DNA of 64,000 bases from Candidatus Micrarchaeota archaeon (lineage in GTDB: Archaea; Micrarchaeota; Micrarchaeia; Micrarchaeales; Micrarchaeaceae), in assembly GCA_028866575.1 (NCBI GenBank), contig JAGWHU010000002.1, positions 99,673 through 163,672 on the forward strand, given 5' to 3'. The notes under the pieces are model-generated. The model saw only the letters and a list, made by a program, of their open reading frames with translations, was not told the origin of the DNA and ran no database searches. A program made the position numbers and the translations under genes. Shown piece after piece: positions 49,844-59,409 of this stretch (position 1 is its first letter; the number at the start of each line of letters is the position of its first letter).

Positions 49844-52153
49844 TCAGGATTCGGCAATGGAAGTGTATTCGTTCTTGTCCTTGTTCCTCTCAAGGCTGTA
49901 GACCCTTGCTGAGGTTATGCCCTTCAGCGCGCTGTCGTGCGTTATTATGAATATCTGCTCCACTATGTTCGGCAGCTTGCTGCCCAGCACCTCTATGAAC
50001 TTGTTTATTCCGTTTTCGTCTATGTTGTGGGTGGGCTCGTCCAGTATAAGCCACCTGAGGTTCGGGACTATGACCATCGCGAGCGCTATCCTCATCGTGA
50101 GGCATGCGATGCTCCGCTCGCCCCCGCTAGCTATGCCGTCCATCTCTATCCAGGACTTGCTGCCGTTGGCATCCTCCCCGGTGCACGCCTGCAGGAGGTA
50201 ATCGTCCTTCCTTGCGTCCAGCTTTATCCCGATATAATCGCCGTACGGGTATAGCTCGGTCCAGATGTCCTGCATGAGCATGTTTATCGATGTGACCATG
50301 CTGTTCCTGAGCTGCGACTCTGTCTCCATGAGCGCTGTGCGGAACCTGTTCATGTTGCTTATCTGGATTCTTTTCTTCTCTATGCGCTCGCTTATCGCGT
50401 TTATGTTTGATATCTCCTTTGCCTTGTCGGCTATCTGCGCCTCCAGTCCCTTGATATAGCGCTCGTTGCCCTTAACCCTGCTGCTTATCTCGCTGAGGGA
50501 GGAACTGCCCCTGGTGATCATTTCCTGCAGCTCGTACAGCTTCTTCTCGTCGAATTTCAGTCCCTTCATTTCAACGGATAGCCTTTCGAGCGCGGCTGCC
50601 ATCTCCTTTATCTCGCTCCTGTACTTCTCCGCCCTTGCAGCTGAATCCATTTTTACCTTGAGCTCGCCTATTTCCTTGTTCAGCCTTTCGCTCTCCTTCG
50701 CCAGCTTCTCAGCCTTTTCAACCATTCTTGAATGCTCCTCCCTGCCTTTCTTCGCCTTGGACGAATTCTCGGATATCAGCGCCTCGATGCCCTGGTAATC
50801 CGCTAGCTTTGCTAGCTCCAGCCTTGTCCTCTCGAGCTCTTTCCTTGATTCCGAGATGCTTGCAGTGGCATCCTTTGCCGCGGCTTCCAGTTTCTTCATC
50901 GCAGAGTCGATGTCCTTCAGGGCTGCGTTCTTCTGGTCAAGCAGCGCCTTCCTGGTTTTTTCATCGAGCTCCCTCTCGCACACCGGGCATTTGCTTATGT
51001 GCTCCGCCAGCTCCTTGGCCCATTTCCTTATGTCGTCCTTTCTCCCTGCAAGCGACGATATCTCCCTGTTCGACTCCTGCAGGTGCGATTCCTCCTCCCT
51101 CAGCGCGCTTTCCATGCTTTCGAGTGCCTTGCCCTTCACGGATTCCGAGAGCCTTGCCTTCTCAAGCGCCTTCTTCTCGTTTATCCCCACTATGGCATCA
51201 GCATCAGCTACCATCTTGAGCAGCTCAGACTCCTCCTTCCTGGTTTTCCTTATTTCCGAATCGCGCGACTCGAGCTCCTTCTGCCTTGCCTTCAGCTCGG
51301 AGCCTATGTCCCCTGCCTCGATTCCCATCGACTCTATCTTCTTCAGCTCCCTTCCCAGCGCATCGATCTTCCCGGACATTCCGGCGCTCTCCCTTTCAAG
51401 CTCCTTGCTCTTCTCGTATTTTGATTTTATTTCGGAGAGATCCGATGAAAGCCTCTTCAGCTCCGACTCCTTTTCCCTTGCCAGCCTTGAGAGCTCCTTC
51501 TGCTCCTCCGAGAGCGCGCCCTTTTCCGCTGCCAGCCTCTCGAGCTGGACCTTCAGCCCCTTCATGTCCGATTGCGCGAGGATCTTCTCGTCTTCCGAGA
51601 CTATGTACTTCATGCTGTTGATGAGCGATACCGAATTTTCCTCGGCCTTGGCGAAGCTGTCAAGCCCGAGCATCTGGTCTATCTGCCTCTTCCTGTCCCC
51701 CTTGGTGAGCTCAAGGAAATAGTCTATCCCGTTCTGCTCTGCGTATATCGCCCTGGAGAATGTGTCGTAATCGGTCTTTATTATGCCCTCCACTTCCTCG
51801 TTTACCCTGCCTGGCTGGGTTTGCAGGTACTCGCTGTTCTTCTCAAGCCTTGCGGACGTGCTGCCTCCGCGCTTTATCTTCCTCGTTACGGAGTACTCGT
51901 CATTCCCTATCGTGAAGGTTATCCTCACTTCCGCATTCTCCTCGATTGACGGCCTGTCCGATATGAGGTTGTCTATGGTAGTCCTCTTGTGGTTAAGGGA
52001 CGGGAATGTCCCGAAGAGACCGAATGATATTCCGTCTATCACTGAGCTTTTCCCGGCGCCCATGACCCCCACGAGCACATTGACCCCTTTCTGGAAGTTC
52101 ATGTGCGTGCGCTTGTGCGTTTTCCAGTTGACAAGTTCTATCGACTTTATCAT
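49844..52153 (-). CDS. rad50: DNA double-strand break repair ATPase Rad50
   Basis: 769 residues. Walker A GVMGAGKSS (about 29-37), long coiled coils flanking the zinc hook CPVC (about 389), ABC signature SGGERS, Walker B WLILDEPTHNID. Partner Mre11 is not in the window. Convergent with ftsZ, gap 7 bp. Confidence 0.94.
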   Translation of the reverse strand: MIKSIELVNWKTHKRTHMNFQKGVNVLVGVMGAGKSSVIDGISFGLFGTFPSLNHKRTTIDNLISDRPSIEENAEVRITFTIGNDEYSVTRKIKRGGSTSARLEKNSEYLQTQPGRVNEEVEGIIKTDYDTFSRAIYAEQNGIDYFLELTKGDRKRQIDQMLGLDSFAKAEENSVSLINSMKYIVSEDEKILAQSDMKGLKVQLERLAAEKGALSEEQKELSRLAREKESELKRLSSDLSEIKSKYEKSKELERESAGMSGKIDALGRELKKIESMGIEAGDIGSELKARQKELESRDSEIRKTRKEESELLKMVADADAIVGINEKKALEKARLSESVKGKALESMESALREEESHLQESNREISSLAGRKDDIRKWAKELAEHISKCPVCERELDEKTRKALLDQKNAALKDIDSAMKKLEAAAKDATASISESRKELERTRLELAKLADYQGIEALISENSSKAKKGREEHSRMVEKAEKLAKESERLNKEIGELKVKMDSAARAEKYRSEIKEMAAALERLSVEMKGLKFDEKKLYELQEMITRGSSSLSEISSRVKGNERYIKGLEAQIADKAKEISNINAISERIEKKRIQISNMNRFRTALMETESQLRNSMVTSINMLMQDIWTELYPYGDYIGIKLDARKDDYLLQACTGEDANGSKSWIEMDGIASGGERSIACLTMRIALAMVIVPNLRWLILDEPTHNIDENGINKFIEVLGSKLPNIVEQIFIITHDSALKGITSARVYSLERNKDKNEYTSIAES

Positions 52154-52204
52154 TGCTTCACTAGCGTTTCAGGGCTGCGCAAATAAGCCAAACACGCAGC
52201 GGAT

Positions 52205-52504
52205 TCATAGCAATCCGTGATGGTAAAATCTGTGCATGTTGTCCATTGCAGCTTCCTTTATTGCGGGAATCTCGCTCTTTGATTCCACGATCTCGTCCAG
52301 CAGCTTTATCGGCGTGGCGTCGCTGCATGCGATCTTCGCCCTGACTTCCGAGCTTGAATTCAGGTACAGTTCCCGAAGCTCTTTGTAAGGCGAGGATATT
52401 GCTTCAGACAGCTGCCTGTCCCTCCTGAGGAGATCCGGATACGGATTTATGCTCTCGCTCTCCTTTCCGTTATGCCTCGTTACAGTGTTCATGTTGCTTA
52501 TCAT
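52205..52504 (-). CDS. Small helical protein, unknown
   Basis: 99 residues; charged, no Cys, no membrane helix (DRQLSEAISSPYKELRELYL, SDATPIKLLDEIVESKSEIP). Not recognised. Follows the aEF1-beta gene by 14 bp. Confidence 0.5.
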   Translation of the reverse strand: MISNMNTVTRHNGKESESINPYPDLLRRDRQLSEAISSPYKELRELYLNSSSEVRAKIACSDATPIKLLDEIVESKSEIPAIKEAAMDNMHRFYHHGLL

Positions 52505-52518
52505 TCAACCACCCAGCA

Positions 52519-52770
52519 TCATAGCAGCCCTTCCTCCATTACCTCTATTTCCCCGACGCCCTTGACTGCCCTCAGCTTTTCCTCTATCTTTGACGAGCTG
52601 GTCTCGGAATCGTCGAACTTGAACATCGCCTTGACGACCTTTATCCCGAACGCCACGTCATCGATTTGCATGCCTGCAGGGCTAGTATCCCTTTTAACCG
52701 CGTCGGCCAGCGCCTCGGCTGAAACCCCCTCCTTGGGGTAGACCTTGAACAGCACCGCTACCTTCGACAT
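52519..52770 (-). CDS. ef1b: Elongation factor 1-beta
   Basis: 83 residues from ATG 52770. VAVLFKVYPKEGVS, DDVAFGIKVVKAMFKF, VKGVGEIEVMEEG. Normal archaeal size; nucleotide exchange on aEF1A. TGATG overlap with the upstream zinc-ribbon gene. Confidence 0.92.
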   Translation of the reverse strand: MSKVAVLFKVYPKEGVSAEALADAVKRDTSPAGMQIDDVAFGIKVVKAMFKFDDSETSSSKIEEKLRAVKGVGEIEVMEEGLL

Positions 52771-52937
52771 CACGGTCCCTCAAATCCGCAAACCTCACAC
52801 CTGTAGAGGTTCGTTATCTCCCTGCAGTGCTCGTCCCTTATTATGTTGCCCTTCCCACAGTTGGGGCATTTGAATTCCGTGTATTCGTGCGTGAGGTGCC
52901 CGCATGAGCTGCACCTCTTTCCTGGCAATATTCCCAT
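52770..52937 (-). CDS. Zinc-ribbon RNA-binding protein (HVO_2753-like)
   Basis: 55 residues, four CxxC pairs: RCSSCG, KCPNCG, EHC..., YRCEVCGFEG. Archaeal two-zinc-ribbon family adjacent to aEF1-beta in many genomes. Stop overlaps the aEF1-beta start. Confidence 0.85.
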   Translation of the reverse strand: MGILPGKRCSSCGHLTHEYTEFKCPNCGKGNIIRDEHCREITNLYRCEVCGFEGP

Positions 52938-52941
52938 TGTA

Positions 52942-54762
52942 TCACTTCCTTGCTCTTGTCCGCCTTCTGCGGGCCCCTTGTGCCCTTTCAGGCCTTATCT
53001 TTCTCATTATCATTATTATCAGCGCCGTATTTATCATGAGCAGTATTATGACTACGATTATGAGCGAGTATATCAGCTCCTGGCTGTAGTTTATGTAGCT
53101 GATCATGCTCTCGTTGATGCCCTGCTGCGGCGGCCCCTGCGTAACCAGCAGGTTGCTTGTTATCGTATTGGTGTCGTTGCTTATCTGCTGCGCTAGCAGC
53201 GCAGCGGAATAGCCGGATACAGCATAGGCCTTGCCTGTTGTGGAGTTTGAGGACGCCTGCGACTCCGCCACGTAGAACTGCGCCTCCTTTGCGAACTCCG
53301 TCGCCCAGACGCCGTTCGTGGAGTTGAGCGCTATGGACATGGTGAGGTTGTCGAGCTGCGCTGTTGAGAGCGATGAGTTGGATGATGCCGTCGCTATGGA
53401 ATAGGCATAGTCAGCGTCAAGTATGGCAAGCGGGTAGTTTGACTGCGCATATGCCTGCTGCGCCGTAGCTAGGTATATGCTTGAGCCGAATGGAAGCGCC
53501 CTGCTTATCCTCGAGTATGCGATGGACCTCAGCGCCTCTGATGGAGCTACATACGTGCCCTGCTGCGCCGACTCGTTGTATACAAGGCTAGCAGCTGTGC
53601 ACCAGCCGTTAGCCTGCGCGCCGAGGTAAAGCTCGTCCAGTATCTCATCGGATTCTATCTGCGATGAGTTGTAGCTTTGCAGCACCTGGTTTATGGTGTA
53701 GTTGCCCCATGCCTGCCTCAACTCTGCGTTTATCACGTAGTTGTAGTTCCTTGTGGTGAGGGGTGGCGGCGAAAGCGAGGAGCATGAGCCGTTTATCTTG
53801 TTGAGCAGCGAGAGCGCGCTCCCCCTGCTTGATGGATAGCCGTTGAAGTAGAATACGTTCACGTAGTCAAGGAACGCGAAGTCCGCTGATGTGTAGAGGT
53901 AGCCCTTCCTCGAGAGCGCGATGCTCTGGTTTAGCACCATCCCGAACTGCCTGCTTACGTTGGAGAAGTTGCTGTTGGAATTCAGGCTGTTTATCTCTCC
54001 CCTTGTAAGGTTGAACGTCGCGTTGAGCAGTTTCCTGAATATCGTGGTGTTGCAGGACGAGGTGCAGTTTATTGAGGCGTTGGGTACCGATTGGAGGTTG
54101 TAATTCCTGTAGAAGTTGTATGAGGTCTCGTTGGCTGCCCCGCTTATGCTGCCGTTGAATGCGAAATGCGCGGCCTGGGAGACGTTTGCGACTTGTACCA
54201 GAGGTATGCCGTAATTCGTCTGCACCAGCAGGTACAGCTCGTTCTCGGGATCGTTTTTCGGCACCTTCGGCACCAGCACCAAGCGCATGCTTGCGACCTT
54301 GGCCGCGCCGACCTTGTCGTACACTCCGCCTATCTCGCCTATGCTGCCGTTGCTCGCTATTGTTCCGGTCATCGTGAAGTCGCTCCTGAGCTGCCTGTTG
54401 TTGAATGCTGATACGGCGAGCAGCGCCATAGCCGCGCCTGCGCTCGGACCTGAGACGTTGTCCCCTGCGTCCTCTATCGTATAGGTGAAGTTGTAATTTG
54501 AGAAATTGTGGCCGGTGTAGTTGGAGGCGTAAATCGCGGCTGTGTATGCCGATTGTATCGTAGACGCGGCCACGTCTGCAGGGCCTAGTATCCTGACGCT
54601 CCCGTTGCCGTTTGTCACGACAACGCTTATGTTGGTAAGGCTGCCGGTGTTGTTGGCGAGTATCACTGCAGGCGCCCTTATGGACGCGGTTCCGACAACT
54701 GCGGCCGCTGCCTGGGAGAGCAAAAATCCCATCATTACAGCTACCATTATGTATTTCATCAT
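52942..54762 (-). CDS. Secreted or membrane-anchored Lon-like (S16) serine protease
   Basis: 606 residues: signal peptide (1-22); S16 protease domain (about 25-200) with GPSAGAAMAL (Ser107) and YDKVGAA (Lys150), spacing 43 as in Lon; a long helical Asn/Ser-rich region; one C-terminal helix (about 572-593) and an Arg-rich tail. No AAA+ domain. Predicted extracytoplasmic Ser-Lys protease. Confidence 0.85.
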   Translation of the reverse strand: MMKYIMVAVMMGFLLSQAAAAVVGTASIRAPAVILANNTGSLTNISVVVTNGNGSVRILGPADVAASTIQSAYTAAIYASNYTGHNFSNYNFTYTIEDAGDNVSGPSAGAAMALLAVSAFNNRQLRSDFTMTGTIASNGSIGEIGGVYDKVGAAKVASMRLVLVPKVPKNDPENELYLLVQTNYGIPLVQVANVSQAAHFAFNGSISGAANETSYNFYRNYNLQSVPNASINCTSSCNTTIFRKLLNATFNLTRGEINSLNSNSNFSNVSRQFGMVLNQSIALSRKGYLYTSADFAFLDYVNVFYFNGYPSSRGSALSLLNKINGSCSSLSPPPLTTRNYNYVINAELRQAWGNYTINQVLQSYNSSQIESDEILDELYLGAQANGWCTAASLVYNESAQQGTYVAPSEALRSIAYSRISRALPFGSSIYLATAQQAYAQSNYPLAILDADYAYSIATASSNSSLSTAQLDNLTMSIALNSTNGVWATEFAKEAQFYVAESQASSNSTTGKAYAVSGYSAALLAQQISNDTNTITSNLLVTQGPPQQGINESMISYINYSQELIYSLIIVVIILLMINTALIIMIMRKIRPERAQGARRRRTRARK

Positions 54763-54859
54763 CTGATCAGCGAATTAGCACTATAGATAAGGATTTAAGG
54801 TATAAAAACTTATCCGATTTGCAGGATATTTGCATTGTATACGTCTACAATGACGCTCA

Positions 54860-55831
54860 TCACTTGAGGTTCTCGTATTTGGTTGCCTTGGGCCACAGGG
54901 TGCTGAATTTTGATTCGGCCTCGTGGTGGTTTATGCCAACGATGTGCTCGCTCTTCTTGTTTATGATGTTTATCGGGGGTATCTTGTAGGCTATGCTGTC
55001 GTCTAGTATGAGCCTCTCGTGCTGCTTCGCGGCCTCTGTCTGCTCCAGCACGCGCAGCTCGAAATCCACCCTCTTGTTTGAGAGCTCGTTCTTGAAATCG
55101 GTATAGGATTTCCCGAACTCCGCGCCAAGCCGCATCGAGCTGGTGAGGACCTGTATGCTCGTATACCTGTCCGCATGCCTTTCTATGAGCTGCATCAGGT
55201 TGTCCAGCGAATTCACGTCGAAATGCATGTCCAGTATCTTTATCGTGCCGTTCAGGCGACCCATGAGCCTTGTAGAGAGCATGCGCATGTTCGAGTAGGG
55301 CCTTTCCGGGTTTATGACTATAGTAGGCGCAATCCTCTTCTGCTGCGGAGATTGCCTGTAGTTGGAGCTGTAGAGCGAATACGAGCCGCCAGCAAGCGCC
55401 AGTGCGCCTGCCACGTACGCTATCGGAAAGGTGGAGAGCACGCTGCCGAAGCTGAAATCCAGCTCCAGTATCCCCACGAGTATCAGGTATATTATTGAGG
55501 ATATTATCAGCATAGTAGCGGTCAGCTTGGAGTACTGCCTAGAGAACAGCCACAGCGTGCCTATCGCGAATATAAGCACGGCGAAGGGCAGCAGCACGTA
55601 TGTAAGGTTTAGCGCAAGCGCAAGCGTTGTTGTCTGAGATATGGAGCCTATAAGGGCCTCGGCAGCGGTATGGTTCGTGATGTTGTATGCTGTTATGGTC
55701 CTTGATATGCCAGAGTATACGCCTATGGAATATGAGAGTCTCTGCATGTAGTAGAACGAATATAGCAGGGCTATGAATCCCCCAATGATCACTATCGCCT
55801 GGCTCAAGCCCAGCCTGTTCTCCCTGGCCAT
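54860..55831 (-). CDS. Membrane protein with C-terminal PLD-like domain
   Basis: 323 residues. Four to five helices in the first 160 residues, then a cytoplasmic alpha/beta domain (KILDMHFDVNSLDNLMQLIE, IQVLTS, RVLEQTEAAKQHERLILDD, HHEAESKFS). The latter resembles degenerate phospholipase D-like effector domains (HxxLILDD without full HKD). Unknown role. Confidence 0.7.
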   Translation of the reverse strand: MARENRLGLSQAIVIIGGFIALLYSFYYMQRLSYSIGVYSGISRTITAYNITNHTAAEALIGSISQTTTLALALNLTYVLLPFAVLIFAIGTLWLFSRQYSKLTATMLIISSIIYLILVGILELDFSFGSVLSTFPIAYVAGALALAGGSYSLYSSNYRQSPQQKRIAPTIVINPERPYSNMRMLSTRLMGRLNGTIKILDMHFDVNSLDNLMQLIERHADRYTSIQVLTSSMRLGAEFGKSYTDFKNELSNKRVDFELRVLEQTEAAKQHERLILDDSIAYKIPPINIINKKSEHIVGINHHEAESKFSTLWPKATKYENLK

Positions 55832-55875
55832 TCATCCACGGTATATAATTGCAAACGCACGCTTAATAATTTTGT

Positions 55876-56862
55876 TCATAGGTGCACCAACAGCAGGTAC
55901 ACCAGCAATGAAACGGATATGCCGAGGAGCAGCGGGGGTATTGCGGGAAGCGCCCTCTTGTATTTCCTTAATATCAGCATTGTTGCGATGAGGCCGAATA
56001 CCGCGCCGATGGCAACCACGAAGCTGAGCACGAAATTGAGGTTAATCTTGTATGCGGCTATGGCGAGCATGAGGGGCATTGCAAGGTCGCCTGTGCCTAG
56101 CGCCGTCCTGGCCATGAACGGGACCATGCCCTTCTCAGAAAGGCTCTTTGTCATAGTGTTGCCCTGGCCTTTGGCCTCTTTTTTCGTGTCCTCGTATTCC
56201 TTCCTCTGGGACCTGCTGAGCTGAGCCACAGGGAAGGCCTCCACTTCGTTAACCATTATGAGGAACGACAGGTTCTTCTCAACCGCAAGGTTCCCCAGCG
56301 CTATCATGTGCTTGGTTATGAAAACCGCTATGAAATCGTAGGCTGCGAGTATCACCATGAACACCATAGCCGCCACGAAGCTGAAGCTGAGGCCGAGCAC
56401 CAGTCCCACGCCTATGCTTGCTATCATGGCAGTAAGGTTCCTGAGGCGCGGCATCCTGTATTTTGCGAAGACCAGGACGAACGCAAGGACTGCAGCAATT
56501 GCCAACGATACGACGGATCCGTTGCCGTAAAGGTTGGAGAAGGCGGCGCCCTGCAGCGCCGATATTGATACAAGGAAGACTATGAAGGACGCAACGAACA
56601 CCACCGCTCCCTCAAGAAGAAGGAATAGCTTGTCGCCCTTGTATATCTTGAATATGATTATCAGCACAACTGAGAATACAACTATATATGCGATGTAGAA
56701 CAGCGCGTTAAGTGAGGATGACACTGTCTGGACCCCCTGCACCTGCACGTATGACGTGCCCGTAAATACTTGCGTAGCGAGAAGCAGGCCGGTGAACTGG
56801 ACGAGCATGAACATCGCCACTATCTGGATAAGCTGCCTGTATTCAACAACGCGCAACGCCAT
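55876..56862 (-). CDS. Presenilin-like intramembrane aspartyl protease (A22)
   Basis: 328 residues, nine or so helices. Catalytic AAYDFIAVF (Asp176), LGTGDLAMP (Asp259; GxGD), and a PAL-like LPAIPPL (about 305). Archaeal presenilin homologue cleaving membrane peptides such as signal peptide remnants. Hydrophilic loop between helix 6 and 7 is Lys/Glu-rich. Confidence 0.9.
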   Translation of the reverse strand: MALRVVEYRQLIQIVAMFMLVQFTGLLLATQVFTGTSYVQVQGVQTVSSSLNALFYIAYIVVFSVVLIIIFKIYKGDKLFLLLEGAVVFVASFIVFLVSISALQGAAFSNLYGNGSVVSLAIAAVLAFVLVFAKYRMPRLRNLTAMIASIGVGLVLGLSFSFVAAMVFMVILAAYDFIAVFITKHMIALGNLAVEKNLSFLIMVNEVEAFPVAQLSRSQRKEYEDTKKEAKGQGNTMTKSLSEKGMVPFMARTALGTGDLAMPLMLAIAAYKINLNFVLSFVVAIGAVFGLIATMLILRKYKRALPAIPPLLLGISVSLLVYLLLVHL

Positions 56863-56978
56863 TCCACCAACTATTTACAATGTATAGATATGTCTGCATC
56901 TATACTTTATTAAGCGTTGAGTTGCCGCGGGTAACACCGCGGGTCAAAAGCAATCCAAAAAAAGAAAAGAAGAGGAAA

Positions 56979-57140
56979 CTAGTTCCCCTTTTCTAGCTCC
57001 TTTATCCTCTCGGAAACGCCCTTTGCCTCATTTTCCAGCGATTCCTTGTATTCCTTGAGGAGCTCTATGCGTTCCTCCTTCGTGAGGAACCCCCTGAACC
57101 CGTACCCGTATCCGCATTGTCCATGCATTTCATACACCAT
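56979..57140 (-). CDS. DUF5320-like small protein
   Basis: 53 residues from ATG 57140 (or 57128). CGYGYGFRGFL then a helical KEERIELLKEYKESLENE. The Gly/Tyr-rich start and coiled end resemble DUF5320. Leaderless: its ATG lies within the PadR palindrome. Divergent from the PadR gene. Confidence 0.7.
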   Translation of the reverse strand: MVYEMHGQCGYGYGFRGFLTKEERIELLKEYKESLENEAKGVSERIKELEKGN

Positions 57141-57161
57141 ATATCGGATGTCCGATATATG
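57138..57161. promoter_or_regulatory. Palindromic operator between DUF5320-like and PadR genes
   Basis: CATATATCGGA-TG-TCCGATATATG: a perfect 11+2+11 inverted repeat. Its left end is the reverse complement of the ATG of the small gene at 57140. Expected site of PadR autoregulation. Confidence 0.75.
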
Positions 57162-57228
57162 ATGATATATAGGAAACGAATAAATATTTAAATATATATG
57201 ATGTCCTATGTTTATTGCAGGGATACTC

Positions 57229-57534
57229 ATGCACGATTATGGATGCGACATGCGCGGGCTTCTATCCTTCCAGATACTGTTCCTGCTCTCCAAAAGGCCG
57301 ATGCACGGGGAGGAGATAGCCCAGGAGATAAAAAGGAGGAGGGGGGAGAAGCCCAAGGCTGGTACCATATACCCGGCATTGAAGGAGCTGAGCTCCAAGG
57401 GGCTGATACATGGAAGGAAGGAGGGCAAGACAGTGGTATACTCGATAACAGCTGATGGGAGGGAGTCGCTGAGGCGCGCTATGAGGTACTTCCTGCGTTC
57501 TTTCGGCGACATGCTGATAGGCAGGAGTAAATAG
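57229..57534 (+). CDS. PadR-family transcriptional regulator
   Basis: 101 residues from ATG 57229. Winged helix LLSFQILFLLSKRPMHGEEIAQEIKRRRG, KPKAGTIYPALKELSSKGLI, VVYSITADGRESLRR. AATATTTAAATATA at about 57183 is the promoter. Probably represses the divergent small gene and itself via the palindrome. Confidence 0.88.
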   Translation: MHDYGCDMRGLLSFQILFLLSKRPMHGEEIAQEIKRRRGEKPKAGTIYPALKELSSKGLIHGRKEGKTVVYSITADGRESLRRAMRYFLRSFGDMLIGRSK

Positions 57535-57541
57535 TCTATCC

Positions 57542-58609
57542 CTAGACTTTGGATGGCTGGTACACGTTGCCGTTCTGGTCGACGAATATAGTATATGTTG
57601 AGCCTATGAAGCTGTTGTTTGCGGATGTGCCGTTGAGCCAGATGGAAACCGTGTATTCACCTGGGCCGTTGTCCTTGATGAGCTTGTTCATGTTGAACGA
57701 AACCAGGAAATCGTTGCCCTTTATGTAATACGTATCCGCAACTATTGTTGTAAGCGAGGGATAGTAGTCAACCGGGCTGCTTACTATTCCAGCAACAGGC
57801 TGCCCGTATCCGTATTCGGACGTCTGATCCAGCTGGGACTGCGACATGTTGAGCAGCGGCTGGTCGTAGCTCACCTCTATCGTTGAGAGCGAGTACCCGG
57901 GGGTTATCCCGCCTTCAAACACCATCTGGTCGTTGTTGTTGATTGACGGGGTGCTGTTGAGCCACGTTATGTAGTTGTTTATGAAGTCCTCCACGAAATA
58001 AACAGTTGTGCTGTTGTATGCTATCCCTATCGACACCTGGTTGTGGTTGGGATCGAGTATGTTGTCCCTGTGGCCGTTGTTGCAGCAGGCAGAATCGTTG
58101 TACACCATATTGTACTCCATCTGCGACAATGAGGATGTCACGTTTAGGTTCCCGTAGCTTGTGCACAGCGTTCCAAGGCAGGCCTTTACCCCTGACTTCG
58201 TATATGCGACGTTCTCCTGCACGGAGCCCAGGCCGCCTACAAGCGTATAGCGCATGTATGGCTTCATGCCGTATATGTCCCAATGGCTGAAGTACCCGTA
58301 CCGCAGCATGCTGGCAGCGTGCTGCTGCGCTGAAGATATGGGAGAGAGGGTCACGTTCTTGAGCCCGTGCGAGGACCTGTCCTTGTTTATGAGCTCAAGG
58401 GCGTAGTTCACGGCTGGCCCGGAACTTACAGTATGGTTTGACTGGTTTGTGCTTACGTTAGGAAAGCTGTAGTTGGAGCCGAGGTGCGCGTTGGATATCA
58501 GCGATCCTGCAAGGTGTATCGCGGCAATTATCTTGGGATAAAATACGACCACGAGCAGCACGATCACTATCAGCAGCAATATTCCTGTAATTACTCCCAT
58601 GTATTCCAC
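57542..58609 (-). CDS. Secreted CAP/SCP-domain protein
   Basis: 355 residues. TM helix (about 8-30), CAP domain (about 65-210): INKDRSSHGL, HAASMLRYGYFSHWD, QENVAY, CCNNGHRDNILDPN with His and Glu of the CAP cavity. A C-terminal beta domain (about 230-355) follows. Extracellular, membrane-anchored; activity unknown. Confidence 0.85.
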   Translation of the reverse strand: MEYMGVITGILLLIVIVLLVVVFYPKIIAAIHLAGSLISNAHLGSNYSFPNVSTNQSNHTVSSGPAVNYALELINKDRSSHGLKNVTLSPISSAQQHAASMLRYGYFSHWDIYGMKPYMRYTLVGGLGSVQENVAYTKSGVKACLGTLCTSYGNLNVTSSLSQMEYNMVYNDSACCNNGHRDNILDPNHNQVSIGIAYNSTTVYFVEDFINNYITWLNSTPSINNNDQMVFEGGITPGYSLSTIEVSYDQPLLNMSQSQLDQTSEYGYGQPVAGIVSSPVDYYPSLTTIVADTYYIKGNDFLVSFNMNKLIKDNGPGEYTVSIWLNGTSANNSFIGSTYTIFVDQNGNVYQPSKV

Positions 58610-58711
58610 TAGTTGCGAATTTCAAAATCTATATGCAATGATAAGCATATTTACATATTCTTTTTATTAGGTTTTGCTTAATGGCTCGGAAACGCGAATC
58701 CCTGTATGGAA

Positions 58712-58797
58712 CGCTGGAGGTGGGAATCGAACCCACAGAAGCCATTTCTAGCTAAACAGCTTAGCAGGCTGCCGCCCTACCACTAGGCGACTCCAGC
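58712..58797 (-). tRNA. tRNA-Ser (anticodon GCT)
   Basis: Minus strand: acceptor GCTGGAG/CTCCAGC, anticodon arm GCAGC-CTGCTAA-GCTGT with GCT, long variable arm, T-arm GTGGG-TTCGATT-CCCAC. Class II size (86 nt). Confidence 0.93.
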
Positions 58798-58854
58798 ATC
58801 GTTGTATTATTGATTAAGAAGACTTTTAACTCATTAGGAAAGGCGCAACTGCTT

Positions 58855-59358
58855 TCATCCTTTTTCTTCAGCTCGCAGGAGTTGGGCGCATGCATTGCCG
58901 TTTCCGCCAGGGAAATATATCGTGCTTTTTACCATATCGCAAGGCTCAGTGGCAAAATCGATATGAATATATGTTATGTTTCCGTCGCTGGCTGCCTTGA
59001 CCGTCAAGTGCGGCGGATTTTTACCGGATGTCACGTATATCTTCCTGTTGGGCGGCAGGCTGATCCAGTCCCCGCCGGTTATTTTGGCTAGGTCGCCGTT
59101 TTCATCGATTGTGCAGTGCCCTGATATCCCGTTTTTCAGGCCGCCTGCCAGCCAGTAGCCCGTGCCTTTCAGCCTTTCCGCCTGAGCGCAATCCTGCTTG
59201 AGCAGGTTGAGTATTTCGAGCGGCTCGAATATCCTTCCGTCAGCCCTGCATAATGCGCGGTTGTTCGCGGAAATTTCGATAATGCCAACTTTCGGATCGT
59301 TTTGCATGGAATCAGCCTTGGTACCAGGCTTGCTACCAATCGATAATGCGCTAGGCAT
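58855..59358 (-). CDS. Hypothetical soluble protein
   Basis: 167 residues from ATG 59358 (TTG 59388 would add ten). TATA AAGATATTTATA (minus) at 59389-59400 favours 59358. Alpha/beta, no membrane helix; contains KITGGDWISLPPNRKIYVTSG and VKAASDGNITYIHIDF. Not recognised. Confidence 0.55.
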   Translation of the reverse strand: MPSALSIGSKPGTKADSMQNDPKVGIIEISANNRALCRADGRIFEPLEILNLLKQDCAQAERLKGTGYWLAGGLKNGISGHCTIDENGDLAKITGGDWISLPPNRKIYVTSGKNPPHLTVKAASDGNITYIHIDFATEPCDMVKSTIYFPGGNGNACAQLLRAEEKG

Positions 59359-59409
59359 CTTACCACACCATTTTTCTGAATCGGCCAATATAAATATCTT
59401 CGCTTCCCG

